The notes: generated by a model from the letters alone, not told the origin. A stretch of DNA of 14,116 bases from Christensenellaceae bacterium (GCA_031287285.1 JAITTC010000006.1:1-14116); one strand, 5' to 3'; shown: positions 1 through 6,925, counted from the stretch's first letter. Numbers and translations: made by a program.

Positions 1-1539
1 AAGCAGCACTTTGAGGCAACTGGAGATCAGCGGGTGCTGCCCTTCATGCACCGCTACTTCAGGCACCAATATAAGCGGCTGGATGCGCAGCCCCTCGAGC
101 TTTGGGCGAAGGCCAGGGCTGGCGAAAACGTGCTTTGCGCGCTCTGGCTCTATAACATCAGCGGCGAAAAGGGCCTGCTCAGGCTCTGCACGAAGCTTTT
201 GCAGGGCTCAATCGACTGGACGGCGCACTTTTCCGCCTTCCCGCACATGCGCGATCTCAAGCGCGAGCTGCCCTGGCGGGCGCTGAAGGCAAGGCTTGAC
301 GCGGACCCGGACCCGGACGGCCCGGCCTGGACGCTGCACCAGCTCACGCACGCGGTGAACCTGGCCATGGCGCTGAAAACCCCGGCGCTCCACTTCGCCC
401 TTGGAGGCGGCCTCAAGCAGAAGGAGGCCTTCCGCCTGGGCTATGCAAGGCTCATGAAGGCGCACGGCGTGGCCCATGGGCTCTTCACCGGGGATGAGCA
501 CCTATCGGGCGCGTCGCCCTCGCAAGGCACCGAAACCTGCGCCGTGGTCGAAGCCCTCTTCAGCCTTGAAACGCTGATGGGCTTAAGCGGTGAAAGCGAG
601 CTTGGCGACCTGTATGAGCGCATCGGCTATAACGCCCTGCCCGCCGCGCTTTCGGCGGATGGCTGGGCGCACCAGTATGACCAGCAGGTCAACCAGATCC
701 GCATCGCCGGGAACCTGACGCCCTGGTATAACAACGGCCCGGATAGCAATCTCTTCGGCCTGGAGCCGAACTTCGGCTGCTGCACGGCAAACCTGCACCA
801 GGGCCTGCCCAAGTTCGCCGCCCATCTTTGGATGGCCACGCGCGAAGGCGGGCTGATTGGCCAAAGCTACGCGCCCTGCACCGTGCGCGCGAGCGTGCGG
901 GGCGCAAGGGTGCGCGTAGAGGTCGAAGGGGAATACCCTAAAAGCGGCGAGATCGCGATTTCGCTCTTCCCTTCAGAGCCTTGCGCCTTCCCGCTCCTGC
1001 TGCGCATCCCAGCCTGGGCAAAGGGGGCGGCCGCCCGCGTGGGCGGCGAATTGATCGAGGCAAAGCCCGGCGAGATCCTGCGCCTTGAGCGGCTGTGGAA
1101 CAAGGGCGACCGAGTGGAGCTGAGCCTGCCGATGGCGGTTTATAGCGAAGAATGGCAGCACCACTCCCTGGCCGTTTATAAGGGGCCGCTGCTCTATGCC
1201 TTGCCCCTGGAGCCTGCCTGGAGTGTAGACGGCGAATTGCCGCTTGGCAGCCGCAGCGCGGAGGCCCAGCGCCCCTGGAATTACGGCCTGCTGACGGATG
1301 GTGAACGCAGGGTGCTGGCCGACGGCTCCATTGAGCTCAGCTGCGCGAAGCTGCCTTCGTGGAAGGAAAAAGGCGGCGTGGCGGAAGCACCGCCCGTGCT
1401 GCCAAGGCAAGAAAGCGAGGAAGAAAGGCTGCGCCTCGTCCCCTATGCGGACGCGCCGCTGCGCATCGCGCAATTCCCCCAAATCCGACGAAATAACGCC
1501 AAAAGCACGGAAGCCGAAAATGCGCTTCGCCGTTTTTGA
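1..1539 (+). CDS. GH127/DUF1680 family glycoside hydrolase (5' truncated)
   Basis: The reading frame is open from the first base and ends at a TGA, giving 512 residues. The usual family length is about 600-700, so the N-terminal part lies outside the window. Counting from the first codon, a GDEHLSG motif is followed by TETC (Glu178, Cys180) and later by FGCCTAN (Cys260, Cys261). In characterised GH127 beta-L-arabinofuranosidases, one Glu and three Cys in these places bind zinc and form the catalytic site, so the enzyme looks intact in this part. The C-terminal third is beta-rich, as in the family. The likely role is hydrolysis of arabinofuranosyl or related side chains from plant glycans or glycoproteins; the substrate cannot be read from the sequence. 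No signal peptide can be judged because the start is missing. No clear terminator follows. Confidence 0.87.
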   Translation, partial: KQHFEATGDQRVLPFMHRYFRHQYKRLDAQPLELWAKARAGENVLCALWLYNISGEKGLLRLCTKLLQGSIDWTAHFSAFPHMRDLKRELPWRALKARLDADPDPDGPAWTLHQLTHAVNLAMALKTPALHFALGGGLKQKEAFRLGYARLMKAHGVAHGLFTGDEHLSGASPSQGTETCAVVEALFSLETLMGLSGESELGDLYERIGYNALPAALSADGWAHQYDQQVNQIRIAGNLTPWYNNGPDSNLFGLEPNFGCCTANLHQGLPKFAAHLWMATREGGLIGQSYAPCTVRASVRGARVRVEVEGEYPKSGEIAISLFPSEPCAFPLLLRIPAWAKGAAARVGGELIEAKPGEILRLERLWNKGDRVELSLPMAVYSEEWQHHSLAVYKGPLLYALPLEPAWSVDGELPLGSRSAEAQRPWNYGLLTDGERRVLADGSIELSCAKLPSWKEKGGVAEAPPVLPRQESEEERLRLVPYADAPLRIAQFPQIRRNNAKSTEAENALRRF

Positions 1540-1581
1540 GGCCTGCCAATCGGCATTGCCGGGGAATTTACAAATCAATAG

Positions 1582-1611
1582 TTGACACAAGAGAGAGCGA
1601 GCCCGTATAAT
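1582..1611 (+). promoter_or_regulatory. Sigma-A type promoter of rpsU
   Basis: A perfect -35 box TTGACA (1582-1587) and a perfect -10 box TATAAT (1606-1611) are separated by 18 bases. Transcription should start near 1618, leaving a leader of about 47 bases before the S21 start codon. This is the best consensus promoter in the window, which fits a ribosomal protein gene. Confidence 0.9.
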
Positions 1612-1625
1612 AGCATTCATCGGAA

Positions 1626-1642
1626 GTATCCGCTGAGGATAC
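1626..1642 (+). promoter_or_regulatory. Hairpin in the rpsU leader
   Basis: GTATCC (1626-1631) and GGATAC (1637-1642) form a perfect 6-bp stem with the loop GCTGA. It sits about 8 bases after the predicted transcription start and 10 bases before the AGGAGG site. It could be a 5' stabilising hairpin or a regulator-binding element. Only the inverted repeat is seen; the role is inferred. Confidence 0.45.
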
Positions 1643-1664
1643 GAGGCGCGAGAGGAGGGAGACA

Positions 1665-1838
1665 ATGTCTGAGATCCGCGTGGGAGAAAACGAATCCCTT
1701 GAAAGCGCTCTGAAGCGTTTTAAGCGCAAATGTGCTCGTTCTGGCGTTTTGGCCGAGGTTCGCAAGCGTGAACATTACGAAAAACCGAGCGTGAAGCGCA
1801 AGAAGAAGGCCGAGGCGGCCCGCAAGCGCAAGTATTAA
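1665..1838 (+). CDS. rpsU: 30S ribosomal protein S21
   Basis: This 57-residue, strongly basic protein begins MSEIRVGENESLESALKRF and ends in a run of Lys and Arg, the typical layout of bacterial S21. S21 binds the 30S platform near the anti-Shine-Dalgarno region and helps initiation. The start is set by AGGAGG at 1653-1658, six bases before the ATG. The gene is a single-gene transcription unit with its own consensus promoter and a strong terminator just after the TAA. Here it is not followed by the yqeY/gatB-like or dnaG genes that often accompany rpsU. Confidence 0.96.
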   Translation: MSEIRVGENESLESALKRFKRKCARSGVLAEVRKREHYEKPSVKRKKKAEAARKRKY

Positions 1839-1852
1839 GCCTAAAGCACAAG

Positions 1853-1884
1853 AAGGCGGGCAGCACTGCCCGCCTTTTCTTTTT
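1853..1884 (+). terminator. Rho-independent terminator of rpsU
   Basis: A perfect 10-bp stem (AAGGCGGGCA, 1853-1862, with TGCCCGCCTT, 1867-1876) with a 4-base loop is followed by TTCTTTTT. It lies 15 bases after the rpsU stop. Confidence 0.93.
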
Positions 1885-1911
1885 AAATGTTTAAAAAGGG
1901 CTGAAAACGCG

Positions 1912-2478
1912 ATGATCTCGCTGAAAACAGACCGTTTGCTGCTCCGCAACTTCATCGAGGACGACCTCTTCGCCTTTTGCGAGCTTTTAAACGATAAAGA
2001 GGCTTCGCCCTTCGCAGCCTTTGACCGGGCCTACCCCGTTTCGCGCGCGGAGCAGAGCGCGCTGCTCTCGTTCCTGTGCGAAAGGGACGATTACCTGGCC
2101 ATCTGCCTGCCGCCGAGCACGCGGCCTGTGGGCTTTGTTTCGCTCGGCGAAGCGGAAGGGGAGCAAGGCCCGGAGCTTGGCTATTTCGTGCGCTCGCAGA
2201 GCCTTGGGCAGGGCATCGCCAGGGAGGCCTGCGCGGCGATGCTGGGCCATGCCTTCGGGCAGATGGAGTTTGCCGCCGTTACCAGCAGCGCGGCCGCCGA
2301 AAACGAGGGCCTGCGCGAGTTGCTGGCATCGCTGGGCTTTTGTGAAAACGGCCCGGCGGAGGCCATTTGGCTGCGCTCAGACCCAATCAGCGGGCAGCCG
2401 CTTTGGTTCATGGGGCAAGACTATATCCTCCGCCGCGAGGACTGGCTGCGGGTGGCGGGGCTCGCCTTTCCGTTTTGA
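1912..2478 (+). CDS. GNAT family N-acetyltransferase (RimJ/RimL-like)
   Basis: The protein has 188 residues. The N-terminus, with TDRLLLRNF (residues 6-14), is the standard opening of RimJ/RimL-type acetyltransferases. The acetyl-CoA loop QSLGQGIA (96-103) matches the family motif Q/R-x-x-G-x-G/A, and a following Asn-containing segment (NEGLRELLASLGF) is the usual C-terminal half of the fold. It should transfer an acetyl group from acetyl-CoA to an amine on a protein N-terminus, small molecule or antibiotic; the substrate cannot be told. The start ATG is preceded by a weak AAAAAGGG at 1893-1900, 11 bases away. The gene begins only 27 bases after the rpsU terminator and no clear own promoter is visible, so read-through from rpsU is possible. 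Confidence 0.87.
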   Translation: MISLKTDRLLLRNFIEDDLFAFCELLNDKEASPFAAFDRAYPVSRAEQSALLSFLCERDDYLAICLPPSTRPVGFVSLGEAEGEQGPELGYFVRSQSLGQGIAREACAAMLGHAFGQMEFAAVTSSAAAENEGLRELLASLGFCENGPAEAIWLRSDPISGQPLWFMGQDYILRREDWLRVAGLAFPF

Positions 2479-2490
2479 TGAGGCAATAAG

Positions 2491-2526
2491 AATCACCCCG
2501 CGCTAGGCAGGCACGGGGTGATTTTG
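2491..2526 (+). terminator. Terminator of the GNAT gene
   Basis: AATCACCCCG (2491-2500) pairs perfectly with CGGGGTGATT (2514-2523), with a 13-base loop and a short TTTT tail. It lies 12 bases after the GNAT stop codon. Confidence 0.75.
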
Positions 2527-2540
2527 CGATGGTCAATATG

Positions 2541-3085
2541 CAGGCAGGGCTTCTGAGTGGCCTTACCAAATCGCTGCGTCGCCGCGTGCTAGTGCTCTTG
2601 AGCGGAGATACCGCTCCGGCGCGCATCGCGCCCTTCTTCGTCATTGCGAGTGGCAACGAAGCAATCTAGCGTCCTCCTTTTTGATGATGCCTTCGCACGT
2701 ACCTGCTGGACTGCCGCGCCGCTAGCGCTCCTCGCAATGACGGCGAAGCAATCCAGCGTCTTCCCTTTTGAAGAAGCCGCTGCGTACCTGCTGGATTGCC
2801 GCGTCGCTGCGCTTCTCGCAATGACGGGGTGGGGGCAGGGCTTCTGAGTGGCCCTAGTAAATCGCCGCGTCGCTGGCGCTCCTCGCAATGACGGGCAACG
2901 AAGCAATCCAGCGTCCTGCTTTTGATGCTGCCTTCGCACATGCCTACTGGATTGCCGCGTCGCTAGCGCTCCTCGCAATGACGGGCAACGAAGCAATCCG
3001 GCGTCCTGCTTTTGATGATGCCTTCGCACATGCCTACTGGATTGTCGCGTCGCTAGCGCTCCTCGCAATGACGAAGAAGCCATCC
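2541..3085. repeat. Array of dispersed palindromic repeats, about 90 bp per unit
   Basis: No credible gene lies here. A core that begins TGGATTGCCGCGTCGC and ends CTCGCAATGACG recurs at 2707, 2792, 2858, 2948 and 3038. The last three copies are exactly 90 bp apart. Between cores lies a second conserved part, GCAACGAAGCAATCCAGCG, and a linker containing CTTTTGATGATGCCTTCGCA. CAATCCAG and CTGGATTG form inverted arms around each core. An inverted fragment (CGTCATTGCGAG) is at 2639-2650. A 20-bp flank, GGCAGGGCTTCTGAGTGGCC, is present twice (2543-2562 and 2834-2853). The CATTGCGAGGAGCG / GCAATCC type of palindrome is a well-known dispersed bacterial repeat that yields spurious translated products. 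How it moves is not known to me. Confidence 0.85.
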
Positions 3086-3235
3086 AGATCATCCCCATTC
3101 GCGCGGGGAAAGCGACATCCACACATTACAGAAATCTGATTCAGTAGGATCACCCCCGCTCGCGCGGAGAAAGCTGGGCCAGCAGCGCGTCCTGAAACGG
3201 GTCTTTGGGACCACCCCCGCTAGGCGCGGGGCTTA
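3086..3235 (-). CRISPR. Possible small type I-E CRISPR remnant: 3 repeats, 2 spacers
   Basis: Three 28-nt units begin at 3086, 3147 and 3208, exactly 61 nt apart, leaving two unrelated 33-nt spacers (3114-3146 and 3175-3207). Read on the minus strand, the middle unit starts GCTTTCTCCGCG and ends GCGGGGGTGATCC. That is the layout of type I-E repeats: a CCCCGC/GCGGGG hairpin with a GGTGATCC-type 3' handle. The first and middle units differ at 5 of 28 bases. The third unit has a one-base insertion in its centre and a changed end (TAAG), so both outer units are degenerate. No cas gene is in the window, and a leader would have to overlap the downstream sdpI gene. A relic or orphan array is the best reading. 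A chance series of GC-rich hairpins is the alternative. Confidence 0.5.
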
Positions 3236-3237
3236 TT

Positions 3238-3906
3238 TTATTGCTGTTCTTTTTTGAAGAGCAGGTAGGAATAGGCCGTGAGCCAGATTGCGGCCAGCAG
3301 CACGGGCGCCACAACGAGGAGGATCTCAAGCCAGAAGAGGCCCGTGAATAGGCCCAGCGCCACGCCGACCAGGCAGAGCGCGCCGCAGCCGACGAAGGCG
3401 TAGCCGCCCGCGCGGTGCGTCTTGCGCCAAACCGCTTCGCTGGCCATGGTCCAGGGCGTGCGAATGCCAAAAAACCAGTTTTGACGAACTTGCCCCATAT
3501 AGTTGCCGATGACGAGGAAGAGCAGGCCGACGCCGGCACAGATCAGCGCCTCGAAGCGAAAGCTCACCGCGGAACCCAGCGCGTTGCCGGCGAAGGCCAG
3601 CGAGGCGACCAGCCAGCCCAGCAAAGCCAGGAAGAGCAAAATCGCAAGCGCGACGCGCTCAAAGGCCTTTTCGTGCTTTTGCCAGCTCTCGCGAAGGGGG
3701 TCGATCCGGGGCAGGGCAAGAAAGAGCAAAAAGATGGCGACGGGCAGGGCGCCAAGGCCCAGGAGCGGCCATTTGGGGCCCATTCCGTCTACGATTCCAT
3801 CGATGTTCACATGCATGGGGATCTGCTCGGGCATCCGCCATACCGCAAAGAACAGCGCGAGCCAATTCAGGGCCAGCGCGGCGAAAAACAGGCCTTTGCG
3901 CTTCAT
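3238..3906 (-). CDS. sdpI: SdpI family integral membrane protein (DUF1648 + SdpI)
   Basis: The protein has 222 residues and about six hydrophobic segments (near 6-22, 46-65, 84-106, 118-135, 168-188 and 192-217). The N-terminal DUF1648 motif PEQIPMHVNIDG lies at 26-37. The SdpI signature GNYMGQVRQNWFFGIRTPW lies at 134-152, followed by the typical SEAVWRKTHR (156-165). In Bacillus subtilis, SdpI protects the cell from the killing peptide SDP and also tethers the repressor SdpR to the membrane. Length and motifs match that family. The start ATG overlaps the stop of the upstream regulator gene (ATGA), so the two are translationally coupled. No SDP toxin genes are in view. Many Firmicutes carry such pairs without the toxin, so immunity to foreign peptides or a general envelope role is possible. 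Confidence 0.92.
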   Translation of the reverse strand: MKRKGLFFAALALNWLALFFAVWRMPEQIPMHVNIDGIVDGMGPKWPLLGLGALPVAIFLLFLALPRIDPLRESWQKHEKAFERVALAILLFLALLGWLVASLAFAGNALGSAVSFRFEALICAGVGLLFLVIGNYMGQVRQNWFFGIRTPWTMASEAVWRKTHRAGGYAFVGCGALCLVGVALGLFTGLFWLEILLVVAPVLLAAIWLTAYSYLLFKKEQQ

Positions 3907-4199
3907 CGTTGAACCCCCTTCTCTTCGTTTGCCGCGGGTGCTTCCTCACGGCCCATGAGGCCTGCCAGGAACGAGAGCATCTCTTGAAAGAGCGTGGTGT
4001 TGAGCGAATAGAGGATGGTCTGCCCCCGCCGCTCGGCGAGGATCAGCCCTTCGACCCGGAGCTTTTCGAGGTGGTGGCTGATCGTGGGCTTGCTCAAGGC
4101 AAAGCGATCGGCGATTTCACCAGCCGTGCGGTCTTGCTCGCGCAAAAGCTCGAGAATCCTTCTGCGCGTTGGGTCTGCCAGCGCGTTCCAGGCGGCCAT
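3903..4199 (-). CDS. sdpR: ArsR-family transcriptional repressor (SdpR-like)
   Basis: This is a 98-residue winged helix-turn-helix protein. It opens MAAWNALADPTRRRILELL, and the recognition helix SKPTISHHLEKLRVEGLI spans 36-53. ILYSLNTTLFQEML (62-75) is the end of the domain and is close to the SdpR type. No ArsR metal-binding cysteine motif is present, as expected for SdpR-like members. The start at 4199 is chosen because AGGAGG (4207-4212) lies 7 bases upstream. A longer frame from 4244 would begin inside the operator and lacks a ribosome site. The gene heads an operon with sdpI, overlapping it by ATGA. It should repress its own promoter through the palindrome at 4221-4252. Confidence 0.93.
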   Translation of the reverse strand: MAAWNALADPTRRRILELLREQDRTAGEIADRFALSKPTISHHLEKLRVEGLILAERRGQTILYSLNTTLFQEMLSFLAGLMGREEAPAANEEKGVQR

Positions 4200-4220
4200 G
4201 GCGCTCCCTCCTTTTGCCTC

Positions 4221-4252
4221 ATATTTAGATATTTCGAAAATCATCTAAATAT
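4221..4252. promoter_or_regulatory. Operator palindrome of the sdpR-sdpI operon
   Basis: ATATTTAGAT (4221-4230) and ATCTAAATAT (4243-4252) are perfect 10-base inverted arms with a 12-base spacer. The site is strikingly AT-rich in a GC-rich region, lies just downstream of the predicted -10 box and ends 9 bases before the sdpR ribosome site. It is an obvious candidate for SdpR binding; binding itself is inferred. Confidence 0.82.
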
Positions 4253-4281
4253 AGAATACGCGCGAGGGCGCGCCCTGTCAA
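4253..4281 (-). promoter_or_regulatory. Promoter of the sdpR-sdpI operon
   Basis: On the minus strand a perfect TTGACA (4276-4281) is followed after 17 bases by TATTCT (4253-4258). The predicted transcription start falls inside the operator palindrome, so a bound repressor would block initiation. Confidence 0.82.
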
Positions 4282-4359
4282 CAACAGATTTTTCTGGCTT
4301 TCCGAGGTGAAGAGAGGGCTGCCATCGTGCTATCTTGGCCTTGAAAGGGGGCTAAAACC

Positions 4360-4554
4360 ATGTTAGAAAGGGAAATCCGCGCCGCGCGCAAGCTGTTTCG
4401 GGAGCTGAAAAGCCGCGCGCCGGAGGAAATCAGGCAGAGCCTGAGCGTACTGGAGCAGATTCGAAAGCTGGTGCTGGCAGAGGCGAAGCTCACCAGCGAG
4501 GAGATGCTCTTCGAGCCGCCTGCGGGGCTTGACGATGAAGACGCTGAGGCTTAA
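4360..4554 (+). CDS. Small helical protein of unknown function, upstream of terminase
   Basis: This 64-residue protein has AAAGGGGG (4345-4351) eight bases before its ATG and overlaps the terminase start by 20 bases, so the two genes are coupled. It is almost wholly predicted helix: a basic N-terminal half (REIRAARKLFRELKSRAP), an amphipathic middle with regular Leu and Ile, and an acidic tail (GLDDEDAEA). The position just before a terminase large subunit is where phages place the small subunit. However, 64 residues is well below the usual small-subunit length, and I see no helix-turn-helix motif. It may be a reduced small terminase subunit or an unrelated phage protein. I do not recognise the family. 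Confidence 0.65.
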   Translation: MLEREIRAARKLFRELKSRAPEEIRQSLSVLEQIRKLVLAEAKLTSEEMLFEPPAGLDDEDAEA

Positions 4555-5905
4555 CTACGAGCCGACCGAGCGGCAGAAGCTCTTTCACCTCGCGACCGAG
4601 GATGAGATCCTCTATGGCGGGGCGGCCGGCGGGGGAAAGAGCACCGCGGTGGTGATGGATGCCTTTTTGCGCTGCCAGAAGCACCCCGGCACAAAGGCCT
4701 ATCTCTTCCGCAGGAGCTACAGGGAGCTAGACGATGTGCTTCTGCCGGAGCTGCTCCAGCGGCTGCCCGCCGCCTTTGCCGCGCTGAACCTCAGCAGCCA
4801 CGAGCTGCGGCTGCCCAACGGCTCGGTGCTGCGCTTTCGCCATTGCGAGAAAGACAACGACCGCTTTCGCTACCAGGGCGCGGAAATCCACTGGCTCTAC
4901 ATCGACGAGCTGACCCACTTCCCCCTGGTGGTCTATGACTTTTTGAAGACGAGGCTGCGCGCGCGGAAGGATTTGGGGATAAAGCCCCTGGTGCGCTGCA
5001 CCTCGAACCCGGGCGGGCCGGGGCATGCCTGGGTTCGGGAGCGCTTCATCGACCCCGTGCCGCCGGGGACGCGCCAAACCCTACGAATCGAGATGGACGG
5101 CATCCGAGGGGAGAGGACGCTGCGCTACATCTCCGCCCGGGTGGCGGATAATCCGCACATCGGGGAGGAGTATGCGCTGGAGCTCGCGCAAAAGCCCGAG
5201 GCCCTGCGCAAGGCGCTGCTCCATGGCGACTGGAACGCCTTTGAAGGGCAGGTTTTCGGGGGCTTTCGTGATAACCCGGAGGGCTACCGAACGCGGCGCT
5301 TCAGCCATGTCATCGAGCCCTTCGAGATCCCGCAGGGCTGGCGGCGCTTTCGATCCTTTGACTTTGGCTATTCCAAGCCGTTTTCGGTTGGGTGGTGGGC
5401 GCTGGCGCCCGATGGGACGCTCTACCGCTACAGGGAGTGGTATGGCTGCACGGGGCGGCCCAACGAGGGGCTCAGGCTTGACCCGCAGCAGATCGCAAGG
5501 GAGATTGCGCGAAGCGAAAAAGCGCACGAAAGAGGGCTGAACGTGGCGGGGTTTGCCGACCCGTCGATCTATGACGGATCGCGCAGCGAGAGCATCGGAA
5601 GGCAGATGGAGCGCGAGGGCGTCTTCTTCGCCCCGGCCGAAAACGCGAGGCTGCCGGGGCTCATGCAGGTGCAGCAGAGGCTGCGCTTCGACGAAAGGGG
5701 GATTCCGGGGCTCTACGTCTTCAAGGGCTGCAGGGCGTCGATCCGCTGCATTCCCGCGCTGAACTACGACCCCGTCCGCGTGGAGGATGTAGACACCAGC
5801 GCGGAAGACCATGTTTATGATGAATGGCGCTATCTTCTGATGGCAAACCCCATGCCGGGGCGCAAAAAGCCGCTAAGAAAGCCCTATAACCCGCTCGACC
5901 TATAG
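4535..5905 (+). CDS. terL: Phage terminase large subunit (TerL), complete
   Basis: The 456-residue protein has both domains of a DNA-packaging motor. The ATPase part carries Walker A GGAAGGGKS (28-36, Lys35), Walker B LYIDE (121-125, Asp124 and Glu125) and a coupling motif CTSNPGG (155-161). The nuclease part shows the acidic residues of the RNase H-like fold: Asp276 in SFDFGYS, Asp342 in GFADPS and Asp425 in AEDHVYDEW. TerL pumps DNA into proheads and cuts concatemers. The ATG at 4535 is preferred over a TTG six bases upstream because GGGG (4524-4527) sits 7 bases before it. No portal, protease, capsid or tail genes follow; a strong terminator does. It is either a leftover of a decayed prophage or a domesticated gene. 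The intact motifs argue against simple decay. Confidence 0.93.
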   Translation: MKTLRLNYEPTERQKLFHLATEDEILYGGAAGGGKSTAVVMDAFLRCQKHPGTKAYLFRRSYRELDDVLLPELLQRLPAAFAALNLSSHELRLPNGSVLRFRHCEKDNDRFRYQGAEIHWLYIDELTHFPLVVYDFLKTRLRARKDLGIKPLVRCTSNPGGPGHAWVRERFIDPVPPGTRQTLRIEMDGIRGERTLRYISARVADNPHIGEEYALELAQKPEALRKALLHGDWNAFEGQVFGGFRDNPEGYRTRRFSHVIEPFEIPQGWRRFRSFDFGYSKPFSVGWWALAPDGTLYRYREWYGCTGRPNEGLRLDPQQIAREIARSEKAHERGLNVAGFADPSIYDGSRSESIGRQMEREGVFFAPAENARLPGLMQVQQRLRFDERGIPGLYVFKGCRASIRCIPALNYDPVRVEDVDTSAEDHVYDEWRYLLMANPMPGRKKPLRKPYNPLDL

Positions 5906-5912
5906 CTTTAAA

Positions 5913-5941
5913 AAATCCCCCGCCGTTTGGCGGGGGATTTT
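5913..5941. terminator. Bidirectional terminator between terL and the permease operon
   Basis: AAATCCCCCGCC (5913-5924) and GGCGGGGGATTT (5929-5940) form a perfect 12-bp stem with the loop GTTT. T-runs follow on both strands. The T-run is longer on the minus strand, which serves the converging permease operon. Confidence 0.93.
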
Positions 5942-5971
5942 GCGCTTTGAATGCTTTGTGGAGGGCCGCGA

Positions 5972-6925
5972 TTAACCCTTGACGGCGCCGATGGTCAAAC
6001 CCTTGACGAAGTAGCGCTGGAAGAAGGGGTAGGCCAGCACGATCGGGCCCATCGTGACCACTGCCATGGCCATGCGGAAGGATTCGGCGGGCAGGTTGGC
6101 CAACGAAATGCCCGCGTTGCTCGAGGCGCCGCCCTGCTGGGCCGCCATTTCCTTGAGGGCCTGCACGGAGCGCAGGATCTCGTAGATGGTGTATTGCAGA
6201 TTGAAGTATTTGCGGTCGTTGATCAGCAGCAGGCAGTTAAAGAAGTTGTTCCAAACGCCGACCGCGGCAAAGAGGGCGACCGTCGCAAAGCCTGGCACGG
6301 CCAGCGGGCAGACGATTTGCAGCAGGGTGCGCCACTCGCCGGCCCCGTCGATTCGGGCGGACTCGATGACCGCGTCGGGCACGTTCGAGCGGTAGAAGGT
6401 GCGCATGATGATGACCCAGTAGGCGGAAAAGCTCTGGGGCAGGAAGAGCGCGAAGATCGAGTTGTTGATGTGCAGGATCTGCGAGCAGAGCAGGTAAAAC
6501 GCCACGGTGCCCGCGTTGAAGAGCATGGAAAAATACGAGAAGAAGGTGAAGAAGCGGCCATAGCGGAAGTCCGTCCTAGAGAGGGGGTAGGCGTAAAGCC
6601 CGACGGACACGACGCATAGGCAGGTGCCGATCAAGGTGGCGATGATGGTGTTCTTGTAGGCTACCAAGACGCCGCCGCCGCCGGAGGCGAACAAGAAGGT
6701 GTAGGCCACGGTCGAAAATTTCTTGGGCCAGAGATTATATCCTTCCAAAACGAGGGTCTGCTCTTCCGTCAGGGAGGCTGCGACCACGATCCACAGCGGC
6801 ACGATGCAGCACAGGCAGGCCGCGATGAAAATGATGTGCACGATGAGGTTGGCCGTGGTCGAAAGCTCGTTCATATTCTTGAACTTTCTTTTTGCGGGCG
6901 AAAAGGTCCCGGTTTGACTCGTCAT
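5972..6925 (-). CDS. Carbohydrate ABC transporter permease (LplC/MalG type)
   Basis: The protein has 317 residues and six hydrophobic segments. The EAA loop that docks the ATPase, ESARIDGAGEWRTLLQI, begins at residue 188 and ends at 204. The C-terminus, YPFFQRYFVKGLTIGAVKG, is the standard ending of the LplC/YtcP branch of the CUT1 sugar permeases. With its partner it forms the membrane channel for an oligosaccharide or glycan-derived sugar. AGGAGG (6935-6940) lies 9 bases before the ATG. It is the second gene of the operon, 34 bases after the first permease, and is followed by the shared terminator. No solute-binding protein or ATPase is encoded nearby. CUT1 systems often share one MsmX-like ATPase, so that absence is normal. 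Confidence 0.93.
   Translation of the reverse strand: MTSQTGTFSPAKRKFKNMNELSTTANLIVHIIFIAACLCCIVPLWIVVAASLTEEQTLVLEGYNLWPKKFSTVAYTFLFASGGGGVLVAYKNTIIATLIGTCLCVVSVGLYAYPLSRTDFRYGRFFTFFSYFSMLFNAGTVAFYLLCSQILHINNSIFALFLPQSFSAYWVIIMRTFYRSNVPDAVIESARIDGAGEWRTLLQIVCPLAVPGFATVALFAAVGVWNNFFNCLLLINDRKYFNLQYTIYEILRSVQALKEMAAQQGGASSNAGISLANLPAESFRMAMAVVTMGPIVLAYPFFQRYFVKGLTIGAVKG

Noticed and set aside
2491..2526. The GNAT terminator resembles the third CRISPR-like unit (CACCCC...GCTAGGC)
   Set aside because: It is a perfect stem with a T tail right after a stop codon and is not in register with the 61-nt period. The resemblance does warn that the unit at 3208, with CCCCGC/GCGGGG followed by CTTATTTT, could also be a plain terminator.
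2589..3139. Open frames on both strands through the repeat array, with peptides such as SLRGALATRQSS repeated
   Set aside because: They are translations of the palindromic repeats. The repeated peptide follows the DNA repeat, starts lack ribosome sites, and such products are known annotation artefacts.
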